Below are positions 9,454 through 18,141 of a DNA stretch of 64,000 nucleotides, piece after piece. The notes beneath the pieces were generated by a model. That model searched no databases. It worked only from the letters and a program-made list of their open reading frames with translations, and was not told the origin of the DNA. The stretch is from Eggerthella lenta DSM 2243. GTDB taxonomy: Bacteria; Actinomycetota; Coriobacteriia; Coriobacteriales; Eggerthellaceae. Positions within the stretch are counted from its first letter, which is position 1, and every line of letters begins with the position of its first letter. The DNA lies in NCBI RefSeq assembly GCF_000024265.1, contig NC_013204.1, positions 814,501-878,500 on the forward strand, given 5' to 3'. Both the position numbers and the translations under genes were made by a program.

Positions 9454-9855
9454 CAGCTGCTGGCGAACTACGCGGACGTGTCCCAGAACATAATGGGGGC
9501 CGTCGTGGACGCGAACCGCACGCGCAAGGACTTCGTGGCCGACGAGGTGCTGGCGAGAGTGGCGGGCGTCAAGAGCCCGGTCGTGGGGGTCTACCGTCTC
9601 ACCACGAAGACCGGCTCGGACAACTTCCGCGCCTCTTCCGTGCAGGGGATCATGAAGCGCGTGAAAGCGAAGGGCGTGTGCGTGGTCGTGTACGAGCCGA
9701 CGCTCGACGCCCCCGACTTCTTCGGCAGTGAGGTCGTTCGCGACCTGACTTCGTTCAAGGAGCGCTGCGATCTCGTCGTGGCCAACCGTTGGAGCGACGA
9801 GCTGTCCGACATTGCCGGCAAGATGTACACGCGCGACTTGTTCAGACGGGATTAG
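9454..9855 (+). pseudogene. C-terminal remnant of UDP-glucose/UDP-mannose dehydrogenase
   Basis: The open frame from just after a TAG at about 9451 encodes about 133 residues that look like the C-terminal domain of UDP-glucose 6-dehydrogenase: QLLANYADVSQNIM, then DANRTRKDFVADEVL and VVGVYRLTTKTGSDNFRASS. The NAD-binding domain and catalytic Cys region are missing. Base composition switches abruptly from AT-rich to GC-rich at the truncation point, so this is probably the recombination edge of the polysaccharide locus. The internal GTG at 9478 is the first possible start, but a functional product is unlikely. Confidence 0.75.
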
Positions 9856-9945
9856 ATCCGGTCTTCCGACTCTCGCGACTACCTGATTTTTCGCTTGCAT
9901 TATGCAATTTACATGCGTATTGCATGATCATCATGACTAGGTCTA

Positions 9946-10626
9946 TCAGCTTTCCAAAAACCTCCTCACGACCTTGTTGAACTCCTCGGGGTTCCCCGCA
10001 GCCACGAAATGATCCCCCTCCACGAAGGCCAGCCTCGCGCCTGGAATGCTGCTCGCGATCAACCTGGTGTGCTCCTTCTTGATCATGTCCCTCGCTCCGG
10101 CCACCACCAGCGTCGGCACCCTCAGCTCGGCTAGCTCCTCCGGGGCGATGTTCGGGTCGTTCACCATGAGGCTCAGCATTTCGGCTTTGCGGTGCGCGCG
10201 GACGCTCCAGCGCGCGAAGAGCGACGCCGCCCCGTAGCCCGCCACGATGGGCAGCTGCACCGACGGCTTCACTCCGCTGCCGTCCAGGTTCGCCCCATTC
10301 AGCACGAGCTTTCCCACGCGCTCGGGGTGCGCGAGCGCGAACACCAGCGCGATGTTCCCTCCGTCCGAGAATCCCAGCAGATGCGCGCGCTCGATGCCTT
10401 GCCCGTCCATGAACGCCAGCAGGTCGTCGGCGAACTGGCGGATGGTGAAGGGCGCCTCCCCGCGCGGCGAGCGACCGTGCCCGCGCGTGTCGAGCGCGAT
10501 CACCCGGAAACGCGACGCGAACGCGTCCATCTGATGCTCGAAATACGAGCCGTCCTCGCCGTTGCCGTGCAGCAGGATGAGCGGCTCGCCGGTTCCTTGC
10601 TCACGGTAGTGCAGGTCGACGTCCAC
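9946..10626 (-). CDS. Alpha/beta-fold hydrolase
   Basis: A 226-residue protein with the classical fold: oxyanion region LILLHGNGEDG, nucleophile elbow GFSDGGN (Ser nucleophile), acid loop GARDMIKKEH and catalytic His in EGDHFVAAG. GTG 10626 is chosen as the start because AAAAGGAG lies 6 bases upstream; an ATG further upstream at 10695 would add 23 unrelated residues. No signal peptide is seen, so it is cytoplasmic. The substrate cannot be predicted; esterase, C-C hydrolase or haloperoxidase-like activities are all possible. It is isolated between the polysaccharide locus and an IS element. Confidence 0.8.
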   Translation of the reverse strand: MDVDLHYREQGTGEPLILLHGNGEDGSYFEHQMDAFASRFRVIALDTRGHGRSPRGEAPFTIRQFADDLLAFMDGQGIERAHLLGFSDGGNIALVFALAHPERVGKLVLNGANLDGSGVKPSVQLPIVAGYGAASLFARWSVRAHRKAEMLSLMVNDPNIAPEELAELRVPTLVVAGARDMIKKEHTRLIASSIPGARLAFVEGDHFVAAGNPEEFNKVVRRFLES

Positions 10627-10710
10627 GCGGACTCCTTTTCTTTCGCCGGGCGGCTCCCATTCTACTCCCTTGCAGTTGCGGAAATCTCCTGCCACGCTGC
10701 GGCGACGGGT

Positions 10711-10719
10711 CGGAATCGG
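10711..10719. repeat. Left target-site duplication of the IS element
   Basis: CGGAATCGG here is repeated directly at 12218-12226 on the other side of the IS element, as expected of a 9-bp target duplication. Confidence 0.65.
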
Positions 10720-12217
10720 GGCCGCGTCCCGAATCGTGGTGTATCAGGGCCATCGCCGGAGAATCGCCGGCACCCTTGCGAGGTGAATCTTAGCCTTCGT
10801 CCTCCTTCGGGTCAATGGCGCTCCCTATGATCTTGCGCGCCGCCTCGCGGGCGGCGAGCACCTCGGCCTCGCCGGGGGCCTCGCGCTCCTGGGCCTTCCA
10901 GGCGTGCGCGAGCGAGGGCCTGGAGATGACGCAGCGCGCCGACCACTCCTCGTCGGCCTCGATGAGCGCCGCTCCCACCAGGCGGATGAGCGACTCGCGC
11001 GAGGGGAACCCCTGCACGACGCGCGTCCTGCGCTTGATCTCGCGGTTGGCCCTCTCCTGGACGTTGTTGGTGCGGATCTTGGTGCGGTGCGTGGCCGGGA
11101 ACGCCAGGTAGGCGAGCGCCGCCTCCTCGGCCTCCAAGAGCACGTTTCCGGCCGCCCTCGAGATCTTCAGCACCTCCTCGGTCGCCTCTTGGTAGCACGC
11201 CCGCACGAGGACGGGGCTCTTCTGCGCGAAGACGGCCTTCATGGCCTCGCGCGCCTTTCTCTGGTCGTCCTTCCTGTGGATGCGGCCCGCCACGTTGCGC
11301 ATGAGGTGCGTGACGCAGCGCTGCCAGGCCGCTCCTTGGAACGTCTCGGCTATCGCCTTCGCGAGCCCTTCGTGGGCGTCCGAGACGACGAGGCGCACGC
11401 CGTCGACGCCGCGCGCCCTCAGGCCGGAGAGGAACGCCTTCCACCCGGCGTGGCTCTCCGTGTCCACGCAGTCCACGCCGACGAAGCGCTTGTGGCCCGT
11501 GTCGTCGAGCCCGATCGCGGTCACGACGGCCTGGGACGCCGAGCGCCCCTCCACGCGGCACTTCACGTAGGTGGCGTCGAGCCACAGGTAGGCGAAGCGC
11601 ACCCCGTCGAAGCGCTGCCTCCTGAACGCGTCCACCTCGGCGTCCAGGCACTCGCACAGGCGCGACACCTGCGACTTCGACATCGACCTCACGCCGAGCT
11701 CGCCCGCGACGGCCTCCACCTTGCGCGTCGATATCCCCATGACGTACATCTCGGCCACCGCCGCGACGAGCGCCCGGTCCACCCTGCAGTAGCGCTCGAT
11801 CAGGTCCTCGGGGAAGAACGAGCCTCGGCGCAGCTTCGGAATCTTGAGGGTGACGTCGCCCGCGGCGGTCGAGAGCCCCCGCTCCCGGTAGCCGTTGCGC
11901 GAGTTGACGCGCCCCTCGTCGCGCTCCCCGTAGGGGGCGTTGCACGCCTCGTCGGCCTTCGCCGACATCGCGGCGTTCGCCAGGAGCTCGAGCATCCTGC
12001 GCCCGAAGGCCTGCAGGTCGGTGCATTCCTCGAGGATCGCGAACGCGAGCCCCTTCACTTCGGGGTCGTTGAATAGTAGAGTGTCCATAGCGGGCATCGC
12101 CTTCCTTCGAATCTGTCTTTTGTGGTGATTGACGATTCTAGACGATGTCCGTTTTTCTCGGGCAGGCTTCGCCCGCCCTCCAGAAACGGATTGATACACC
12201 AACTTTCGGGACGCTAC
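10720..12217 (-). mobile_element. IS256-family insertion sequence
   Basis: Terminal inverted repeats: left inner GCGTCCCGAA-TCG-TGGTGTATCA at 10724-10746 and right copy, reverse complemented, GCGTCCCGAA-AGT-TGGTGTATCA at 12192-12214, differing only in the central three bases. Outside them the 9-mer CGGAATCGG occurs at 10711-10719 and again at 12218-12226, which fits the 8-9 bp target duplication of this family. The extreme ends differ by a one-base indel, so the boundaries are good to about 1-2 bp. It contains one transposase gene. Confidence 0.85.
10790..12097 (-). CDS. IS256-family (mutator-type) transposase
   Basis: A 435-residue DDE transposase. Asp in YLWLDATYVKCR, Asp in LVVSDAHEGL and Glu in NNVQERANREIK supply the triad, with the family C/H-type block CVTHLMRN between them. 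ATG 12097 is preferred because GGAAGG sits 5-6 bases upstream; the frame remains open further upstream but that part is IS end and flanking DNA. The gene looks intact and therefore potentially active. Codon usage matches the high-GC host, suggesting circulation within related genomes. Confidence 0.93.
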   Translation of the reverse strand: MPAMDTLLFNDPEVKGLAFAILEECTDLQAFGRRMLELLANAAMSAKADEACNAPYGERDEGRVNSRNGYRERGLSTAAGDVTLKIPKLRRGSFFPEDLIERYCRVDRALVAAVAEMYVMGISTRKVEAVAGELGVRSMSKSQVSRLCECLDAEVDAFRRQRFDGVRFAYLWLDATYVKCRVEGRSASQAVVTAIGLDDTGHKRFVGVDCVDTESHAGWKAFLSGLRARGVDGVRLVVSDAHEGLAKAIAETFQGAAWQRCVTHLMRNVAGRIHRKDDQRKAREAMKAVFAQKSPVLVRACYQEATEEVLKISRAAGNVLLEAEEAALAYLAFPATHRTKIRTNNVQERANREIKRRTRVVQGFPSRESLIRLVGAALIEADEEWSARCVISRPSLAHAWKAQEREAPGEAEVLAAREAARKIIGSAIDPKEDEG

Positions 12218-12226
12218 CGGAATCGG
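12218..12226. repeat. Right target-site duplication of the IS element
   Basis: Direct copy of CGGAATCGG found at 10711-10719, flanking the element on the right. Confidence 0.65.
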
Positions 12227-12234
12227 ATTGCGGT

Positions 12235-12385
12235 GGACGCAAAACGGCACCCATGACAATTTCAGCAGCTTAGTCGGGCGGGAGGGGCCATGCTCGATCT
12301 TCGCCACCTGGGCTTATGCGATCTGGCTACATGCTGCGATGCATCGGAAGCGCTCCAAGATTGTCATGGGTGCCGTTTTGCGTCC
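12235..12385. repeat. Perfect 26-bp inverted repeat around a 99-bp core
   Basis: Arms 12235-12260 (starts GGACGCAAAACGG) and 12360-12385 (its exact reverse complement) are identical over 26 bases. No obvious target duplication flanks the 151-bp unit and the core has no gene. It lies directly upstream of the NCS1 permease promoter region and 18 bp from the IS element. It could be a MITE, an invertible segment or a large RNA hairpin; the sequence alone does not decide. Confidence 0.8.
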
Positions 12386-12421
12386 AAATCGTGATTGTCC
12401 CAGCTTGGCGCGCGGCTGTGC

Positions 12422-12427
12422 TACACT
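12422..12427 (+). promoter_or_regulatory. Possible -10 box of the NCS1 permease operon
   Basis: TACACT lies 45 bases upstream of the GTG start, just after the inverted-repeat unit. No well-spaced -35 hexamer is evident. Confidence 0.3.
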
Positions 12428-12471
12428 TTCGAGCCGATACCACCTAAAAAACGACGAACGAGGAGGCACCG

Positions 12472-13890
12472 GTGCCCACGGCACGCGACACCACCGCCGC
12501 GGCGGAAGCCGACGGTCTGCGCATCGACGAATCCGAGCGCAAAAGCTGGACCAGCATCGCATTCATCCGCGCGGGCGGCATGTTCAGCGCGCCGACGCTC
12601 ATGGTGGGCGCGGCACTGGGGCTGGGGCTCGCGCTCAGCGGCGCGGCGCTGGCCACGCTCGTGGGGTTCGGCTTCATCGTTGCGTACATGTGCTTCGTGT
12701 CCATGCAGGCCTCCGACCTGGGGTTTCCCACGGCCTCGCTCGCAGCTCCCGCGCTCGGCCGCACCGGCGCGCGCTACCTCGTGTCGCTCATCGTGGGCGT
12801 CGTCACCATCGGCTGGTTCGGCGTGCAGACGGCCGTGTGCGGCGCCTCGCTGGCGCTTATGCTGGCCGACGTGTTCGGCCTGGCCGTGCCCGTGTGGGCG
12901 TGCTCGACGGCGCTCGGCGCGCTCATGCTGGTCACGGCGATCGTGGGTTTCGACGGGCTGAAATGGGTGAGCTCCGTCGCCGCGCCGCTGCTGGTGGCCA
13001 TCTGCCTGTACGGCGTGGGCGCGTCGGTGGCGCGAACCGGCAGCCTCGACGCGCTGTTGGGCTACGTGCCGCTGCCCGCCGACGCCATCGGCCTCATCGC
13101 GGGCGTCAACATGGCGGTGGGGCTGTTCGCGTTCGCGGGCGCCACGGCCGGCGACTTCGCCCGCTTCGCGCGCACGCGCAAGGACGCCGTGCTCTCGTGC
13201 ATCGTCGGCGTCATCCCCGCAGCGCTCGTGGCGCTGCTGGCCGGCGCGGCGCTGGCCATCGTCACCGGTCAGGGAGACATCGCCGTCATCATGAACTCCA
13301 TCGGACTGCCCGCGGTAGGCCTTATTGCGCTCGTGCTGTCGGCGTGGACGGTGAACGCGAGCAACGTGTACTCCGCCGGGCTCGGCTTCGCGGTCATGTT
13401 GGGGAAGGGTGAGGGCGGCAGCAAGCTGACCACGGCCGTCTCCGGCATCGCGGGCATCGTGCTGGCGGTGGGCGGCATCCTCGGGCAGTTCGAGGCGTTT
13501 CTCACCGTGCTGTCGGCCTGCGGCCCCGCGCTGGCCGGCGTGATGGTGGCGGACTACTGGCTGGTGCGCAAGGGCCGCCCGGCGAACGTGCGCGTGCCCG
13601 CGGGTGTGTCGGCGGCGGGCGTGGCAGGGCTTGCGTGCGGCATCGCGGTGGCGCTCGTCACGGGCGGCACGTTCGCGCTGGTGTCGGGGCTGGAAGCGCT
13701 CGACCTGCCGTTCTTCGTTGGCCCGGTGAACGGCATCGTCGTGGCGATGGCCGCCTACGTGGCAGCCTACCGCCTGACGGGCGGCGAGCGCTTCGCGGGG
13801 CCCATCGCGTTCAAGCGACCCGCGGAATCGGCTATCATGAACCAGGTCACACTCGACGCTTCGGAACGCGCACAGGAAGGACAAGCATGA
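12472..13890 (+). CDS. NCS1-family cytosine/purine/hydantoin permease
   Basis: A 472-residue protein with about 12 transmembrane helices. The segment SWTSIAFIRAGGMFSAPTLM and the following G-rich helices resemble CodB/NCS1 transporters, which import nucleobases, hydantoins or related ring compounds with Na+ or H+. It starts at GTG 12472 with AGGAGG 6-7 bases upstream. The stop overlaps the DUF917 start (ATGA), and DUF917 plus hydantoinase genes follow, so the substrate is probably a hydantoin or another cyclic amide; that assignment is inference from context. Confidence 0.85.
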   Translation: MPTARDTTAAAEADGLRIDESERKSWTSIAFIRAGGMFSAPTLMVGAALGLGLALSGAALATLVGFGFIVAYMCFVSMQASDLGFPTASLAAPALGRTGARYLVSLIVGVVTIGWFGVQTAVCGASLALMLADVFGLAVPVWACSTALGALMLVTAIVGFDGLKWVSSVAAPLLVAICLYGVGASVARTGSLDALLGYVPLPADAIGLIAGVNMAVGLFAFAGATAGDFARFARTRKDAVLSCIVGVIPAALVALLAGAALAIVTGQGDIAVIMNSIGLPAVGLIALVLSAWTVNASNVYSAGLGFAVMLGKGEGGSKLTTAVSGIAGIVLAVGGILGQFEAFLTVLSACGPALAGVMVADYWLVRKGRPANVRVPAGVSAAGVAGLACGIAVALVTGGTFALVSGLEALDLPFFVGPVNGIVVAMAAYVAAYRLTGGERFAGPIAFKRPAESAIMNQVTLDASERAQEGQA

Positions 13891-14990
13891 GAAAGATCGG
13901 CATCCAGGAAATCGAGGACATCGCGCTGGGCGCGACGCTTCTCGGCGCTGGTGGGGGCGGCGACCCTTACATCGGAAAGCTCACGGCCATCGGCGCCGTG
14001 AAAGAATGCGGCGAAGTGGAGCTGATCGGCATCGACGAGGTGCCCGACGGCGCGTTCATCATGCCCGCCGCATCCATGGGCGCACCCACCATCCTCGCCG
14101 AGAAGGGCGTGGGCGCCAACGAGTTCGCCAAGCTGTTCGACATGGTGTCGCGCTACTACGGCAAGCCCATCTACGCCACCATGCCCATCGAAGCTGGCGG
14201 CGTGAACTCCATGCTGCCCATCGCCGCGGCCGCGCGCCTCGGCATTCCCATGGTGGACGTGGACGGCATGGGCCGCGCGTTCCCCGAGCTGCAGATGGTC
14301 ACGTTCACCATCGGCGGCGCGTCGGCCACGCCCATGGCGTTCATCGACGAGAAGGGCAACTCCGGCATCCTCGATACCATCACGAACAAGTGGACCGAGG
14401 ACATCGCCCGCGCCGCCACCATGACCATGGGCGGCACGCTGACGGTCGCGCTGTTCTGCATGGACGTAGACACCTGCAAGCAGTACGGCGTGCACGGCAT
14501 CGTGACGCGCTCCGAGGAACTGGGCCGCGCCATCCGCACGGCGAAGGACGAGGCGGCTGCGGCCGGCCTCACGCCCGAGGAGTTCTTCTTGAAGTTCACG
14601 GGTGGCCACAAGCTGTTCAAGGGCAAGATCTCCGACGTGCTGCGCGAGACGCGCGGGGCGTTCAACTTCGGCCGCGTGGTGCTGGAGGGCATCGGCGAGG
14701 ACCGCGGCAGCCAGGCGTTCGTCGATTTCCAGAACGAGAACCTCAGCTGCGTGGTGGACGGCCAGATCAAGGCCACCGTGCCCGACCTCATCTGCCTCGT
14801 GGACCCCGACACGTTCACGCCCGTTCCCACCGACGCGCTGAAGTACGGCAAGCGTGTGCTGGCCGTGGGCCTGGAGTGCTTCCACCTGTGGCGCACGCAG
14901 GCGGGTCTCGACCTCGTGGGGCCGCGCTACTTCGGCATCGATACCGACTATATCCCCGTCGAAGAGCGCAGCGCGCGGAAGGAGGCGTAA
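13887..14990 (+). CDS. DUF917 family protein (S-methyl-thiohydantoin desulfurase-like)
   Basis: A 367-residue protein beginning MRKIGIQEIEDIALGATLLG followed by GAGGGGDPYIGK, the signature start of DUF917. Members are almost always next to hydantoinase/oxoprolinase genes and one has been linked to thiohydantoin metabolism. PIEAGGVNS and VDVDGMGRAFPELQM are further conserved blocks. It overlaps the permease stop by 4 bases and is followed after 4 bases by the hydantoinase gene, so the three form an uptake-and-ring-opening operon. Cytoplasmic; exact reaction unknown. Confidence 0.85.
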   Translation: MRKIGIQEIEDIALGATLLGAGGGGDPYIGKLTAIGAVKECGEVELIGIDEVPDGAFIMPAASMGAPTILAEKGVGANEFAKLFDMVSRYYGKPIYATMPIEAGGVNSMLPIAAAARLGIPMVDVDGMGRAFPELQMVTFTIGGASATPMAFIDEKGNSGILDTITNKWTEDIARAATMTMGGTLTVALFCMDVDTCKQYGVHGIVTRSEELGRAIRTAKDEAAAAGLTPEEFFLKFTGGHKLFKGKISDVLRETRGAFNFGRVVLEGIGEDRGSQAFVDFQNENLSCVVDGQIKATVPDLICLVDPDTFTPVPTDALKYGKRVLAVGLECFHLWRTQAGLDLVGPRYFGIDTDYIPVEERSARKEA

Positions 14991-14994
14991 GGCC

Positions 14995-16545
14995 ATGTAC
15001 AAATTGGGCATCGACGTGGGCGGCACCAACACGGACGCCGTTTTGATCGACGAGGACCTGAACGTGGTGGCGGCGGTGAAGAACCCCACGTCGGACGATA
15101 TCTACACGGGCATCATGGGCGCGGTGGACGCCGTGCTGGCCGACGGCGGCGTGGACCGCGCGCAGATCGCGCAGGCCATGCTGGGCACCACCCAGTGCAC
15201 GAACGCCATCGTGGAGCGCAAGGGCCTTGCGCCCATCGCCATCCTGCGCATCGGCGCGCCGGCCACGGTTGGCATCCCGCCGATGGTGGACTGGGCCGAC
15301 GACATCGCTGCGGTGTGCGTGGACGCGCTCGTCATCGAGGGCGGCTTCGAGTACGACGGCAAGCGCCTGGCGGAGTTCGACGAGGCCGCGTGCCGCGCGT
15401 TCTTCGAGGGCGTGAAGAGCCGCGTGGAGGCTGTGGCCGTGTCCAGCGTGTTCTCCACGGTGCGCAACGACGACGAGCTGCGCGCCGCGACCATCGCGCG
15501 CGAGGTGCTGGGCGAGGACGTGCATGTGTCCATTTCCAGCGAGATCGGCTCGATGGGCCTGATCGAGCGCGAGAACGCCACCATCTTGAACGCGGCGCTG
15601 TACGACGTGGCGCGCAAGTTCACCGAGGGCTTCGCGGCCAGTCTGGCCGACAAGGGCGTGACGAACGCCGAAGTGTACCTGTCGCAGAACGACGGCACGC
15701 TCATGACCATGGAACACGCGCGCCGCTATCCCATCCTCACCATCGCGTGCGGGCCGACGAACTCCATCCGCGGCGCCAGCTACCTATCGCGCCGCGACGA
15801 CGCCATCGTCATCGACGTGGGCGGCACCACCACCGACCTGGGCGTTCTGTCGCACGGCTTCCCGCGCGAGAGCGGCGTGGCGGTGACCATCGGCGGCGTG
15901 CGCACGAACTTCCGCATGCCCGACGTGGTGTCCATCGGCCTGGGCGGCGGTTCCATCGTGCGCGTGGCCGATGACGGCAGCGTCACCGTGGGGCCCGATT
16001 CGGTGGGCTACGCCATCACCGAGCGCGCGCTGGTGTTCGGCGGCGATACGATGACGGCCACCGACATCGCCGTGCGCCTGGGGATGGCCTCGGTGGGGGA
16101 CGCCTCGCTCGTGGCCGATATCCCGCAGGATGTGGCCGAACGCGCGATGGCGGCCATCCGCGCGCTGGTGGAGGACGCCATCGACGTGATGAAGGTGTCC
16201 AGCGACGACATCGACGTGGTGCTGGTGGGCGGCGGTGCCATCGTGCTGCCGCACGAGCTGGCCGGCACGGCCGAGGTGGACGCGCCCGAGCACGCGGGTT
16301 GCGCGAACGCCATCGGCTCGGCCATCTCGAAGGTGAGCGGCGTGTACGAGGCGCTGGTGGACTACGACGTCACGCCGCGCGACGAGGCGCTGGCGGCGGC
16401 GCGTGCGGCGGCGATCGAGGCGGCCGTTGAGGCCGGCGCCGTGCACGACACCGTGGAGATCATCGACGCCGAAGACGTGCCGCTGGCGTACTACCCGGGC
16501 CATACGAACCGCGTGAAGGTGAAAGCCGCGGGCGACCTGGCGTAG
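14995..16545 (+). CDS. Hydantoinase/oxoprolinase family protein (HyuA N-domain type)
   Basis: A 516-residue protein starting MYKLGIDVGGTNTDAVLID, the actin-like ATPase phosphate-1 motif of the hydantoinase A/oxoprolinase family; VIDVGGTTTDLG near residue 275 is the phosphate-2 motif and VLVGGGAIVLP the adenosine loop. These enzymes open hydantoin or 5-oxoproline rings, often using ATP. At 516 residues it is the short form, with no HyuB partner gene following, as usual for DUF917-linked members. ATG 14995 has GGAGG upstream. Confidence 0.87.
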   Translation: MYKLGIDVGGTNTDAVLIDEDLNVVAAVKNPTSDDIYTGIMGAVDAVLADGGVDRAQIAQAMLGTTQCTNAIVERKGLAPIAILRIGAPATVGIPPMVDWADDIAAVCVDALVIEGGFEYDGKRLAEFDEAACRAFFEGVKSRVEAVAVSSVFSTVRNDDELRAATIAREVLGEDVHVSISSEIGSMGLIERENATILNAALYDVARKFTEGFAASLADKGVTNAEVYLSQNDGTLMTMEHARRYPILTIACGPTNSIRGASYLSRRDDAIVIDVGGTTTDLGVLSHGFPRESGVAVTIGGVRTNFRMPDVVSIGLGGGSIVRVADDGSVTVGPDSVGYAITERALVFGGDTMTATDIAVRLGMASVGDASLVADIPQDVAERAMAAIRALVEDAIDVMKVSSDDIDVVLVGGGAIVLPHELAGTAEVDAPEHAGCANAIGSAISKVSGVYEALVDYDVTPRDEALAAARAAAIEAAVEAGAVHDTVEIIDAEDVPLAYYPGHTNRVKVKAAGDLA

Positions 16546-16640
16546 CTTCCGGGTTGCAAGAATCGCGCCTTGCCGAGCGCGGCCGTCAACGCGACGGCCG
16601 CGCTTCTTTTCCCAGTCGATCCGTTGGCGTTCGCTTGTGT

Positions 16641-16660
16641 TATCATACGACTAGATGATA
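16641..16660 (+). promoter_or_regulatory. Candidate GntR operator (inverted TATCAT...ATGATA)
   Basis: TATCATACGACTAGATGATA has perfect 6-base half-sites separated by 8 bases, centred about 33 bases before the GntR start. Autoregulation by the adjacent GntR protein is inferred. Confidence 0.5.
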
Positions 16661-16683
16661 CTTTGGCAGGAAGGTTGGGGCGC

Positions 16684-17070
16684 GTGTTCGAGACGTTGCG
16701 GGTGAACGATACATCGGGCGTTCCCGTGTGGATCCAAATCCGCAACCACATGATCTTCCTCATCAGGTCAGGGCACTTGAGGCCGGGGGATACGCTGCCT
16801 ACGGTGCGCGAGCTGGCCATTCAGCTGGGGGTAAACTACAACACCATCCATAAGGTGTATCAGGATCTGGAGACCGACGGGCTGATCTTGTCGGGACGTG
16901 GAAAACGCTCGACCATCGCGGAAATCGATCGGGAAGCGCTCAGCCTGCCCGATTCGCCTGTAGACATGGTGATCGAGGAATTGGTTCGCGTGGTACGGGA
17001 GACGGGGGTTTCCCGCGCGGACGCGATGACGCGAATCGAGGAAGCGTTCGCGAAGCTCGAGGATCGATAG
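16684..17070 (+). CDS. GntR-family transcriptional regulator (YtrA subfamily)
   Basis: A 128-residue protein with an N-terminal winged helix (VPVWIQIRNHMIFLIRSGHL, then LRPGDTLPTVRELAIQLGVN) and only a short C-terminal helical tail, as in YtrA-type regulators that often control membrane or transport genes. GTG 16684 is chosen with AGGAAGG about 9 bases upstream; extending upstream would run through the operator-like palindrome. It is 9 bases from the SPFH gene and probably co-transcribed with it. Confidence 0.85.
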   Translation: MFETLRVNDTSGVPVWIQIRNHMIFLIRSGHLRPGDTLPTVRELAIQLGVNYNTIHKVYQDLETDGLILSGRGKRSTIAEIDREALSLPDSPVDMVIEELVRVVRETGVSRADAMTRIEEAFAKLEDR

Positions 17071-17079
17071 GGGAGAGCC

Positions 17080-18015
17080 ATGGGCGAGAAGAAGCCGTAC
17101 TTCGACGAGTTGGACGACGTGAGCGCCGACGACGTCGTGATTGCGACCGAAGCGCAGTTCGACGAGACGACGACCAGCCGCACGGGTGCGACAGCGCTTC
17201 GGTGGGTGCTGACGCTGATCGTGTTCTTTCTGTTCGCAGGCATGGCGTGGCTTACATGGTCGCTTGCGCCTGTCGTCGTGGGCGCGTTGGCCAGCGCGGT
17301 GCTGTTCAGCTGCATGCACGTGGTGCTGGAGTGGGAGCGCTCGGTGGTCCTGCGTTTCGGCAAGTTCAACCGCGTGGCCGGCCCCGGCCTCATCTTCATG
17401 ATCCCGCTGGTGGAGTACTCGGCGGCCACGGTGGACATGCGCATGCGCTCGACGGCGTTCAAGGCCGAGCACGTGCTGACGGCCGACCTGGTTCCCGTGA
17501 ACGTGGACGCCGTGCTGTTCTGGACGGTGTGGGATGCCGGAAAGGCGTGCTCGGAGGTGAAGAACTACGTCCGCCTGGTGTACTGGGCGGCGCAGACCAC
17601 GCTGCGCGACGTGATGGGCGCGGTGAACATCGCCCAGCTGAGCACGCGCCGCGAGCAGATCGACCGCGAGGTGGCCGACATCCTGGAGCGCAAGACGAAC
17701 GAGTGGGGCATCACCGTGGTGTCGGTGGAGATCCGCGACATCGAGATCCCCGACGAGCTGCAGGAATCGCTGTCGGCCGAGGCGCGCGCCGAGCGCGAGT
17801 ACAACGCGCGCGTGATACTGGCCGAGGTAGAGAAGGAGATATCGGAGATGTTCGTGGACGCCGCGCGGACCTACGGTCGCGAGGATGCGGCGCTGCAGCT
17901 GCGTGCGATGAGCTTCGTCTCCGACAGCGTGCGCGAGAAGGGCGGTCTCGTGGTCATCCCCAGCGCCCTGTCCGAGGCGTTCGAGGGGTTGGAGAACATC
18001 GCGAAGAAAGCCTAG
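17080..18015 (+). CDS. SPFH/band-7 family membrane protein (slipin/stomatin-like)
   Basis: A 311-residue protein with two hydrophobic helices at about residues 43-83, followed by an SPFH domain (EWERSVVLRFGKFNRVAGPG, then VDMRMRSTAFKAEHVLTADL) and a charged coiled-coil tail. Slipins organise membrane microdomains and partner with proteases; none is adjacent here. Coupling to a YtrA-type GntR regulator suggests a membrane stress or quality-control role. A terminator follows within 30 bases. Confidence 0.85.
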   Translation: MGEKKPYFDELDDVSADDVVIATEAQFDETTTSRTGATALRWVLTLIVFFLFAGMAWLTWSLAPVVVGALASAVLFSCMHVVLEWERSVVLRFGKFNRVAGPGLIFMIPLVEYSAATVDMRMRSTAFKAEHVLTADLVPVNVDAVLFWTVWDAGKACSEVKNYVRLVYWAAQTTLRDVMGAVNIAQLSTRREQIDREVADILERKTNEWGITVVSVEIRDIEIPDELQESLSAEARAEREYNARVILAEVEKEISEMFVDAARTYGREDAALQLRAMSFVSDSVREKGGLVVIPSALSEAFEGLENIAKKA

Positions 18016-18042
18016 CGCGCCTTCTGCGCATCCGTTTGCCTG

Positions 18043-18072
18043 AAGGGGCTCCGCCGTCGCGGAGCCCCTTTC
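18043..18072 (+). terminator. Rho-independent terminator of the GntR-SPFH operon
   Basis: Perfect 12-bp stem (AAGGGGCTCCGC paired with GCGGAGCCCCTT) with a 4-base loop and trailing T residues, 28 bases after the SPFH stop. Confidence 0.85.
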
Positions 18073-18141
18073 GCGTGTGCGAGTTCGACGCATGCCGGTT
18101 GACCACGGTTCCATCTGTGCCCGGCAACGGTGCCGGGTATC

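Noticed and set aside
12235-12385. Invertible promoter within the 26-bp inverted repeat
   Set aside because: No convincing -35/-10 pair was found in either orientation of the 99-bp core and no invertase gene is nearby; kept only as one hypothesis for the repeat.
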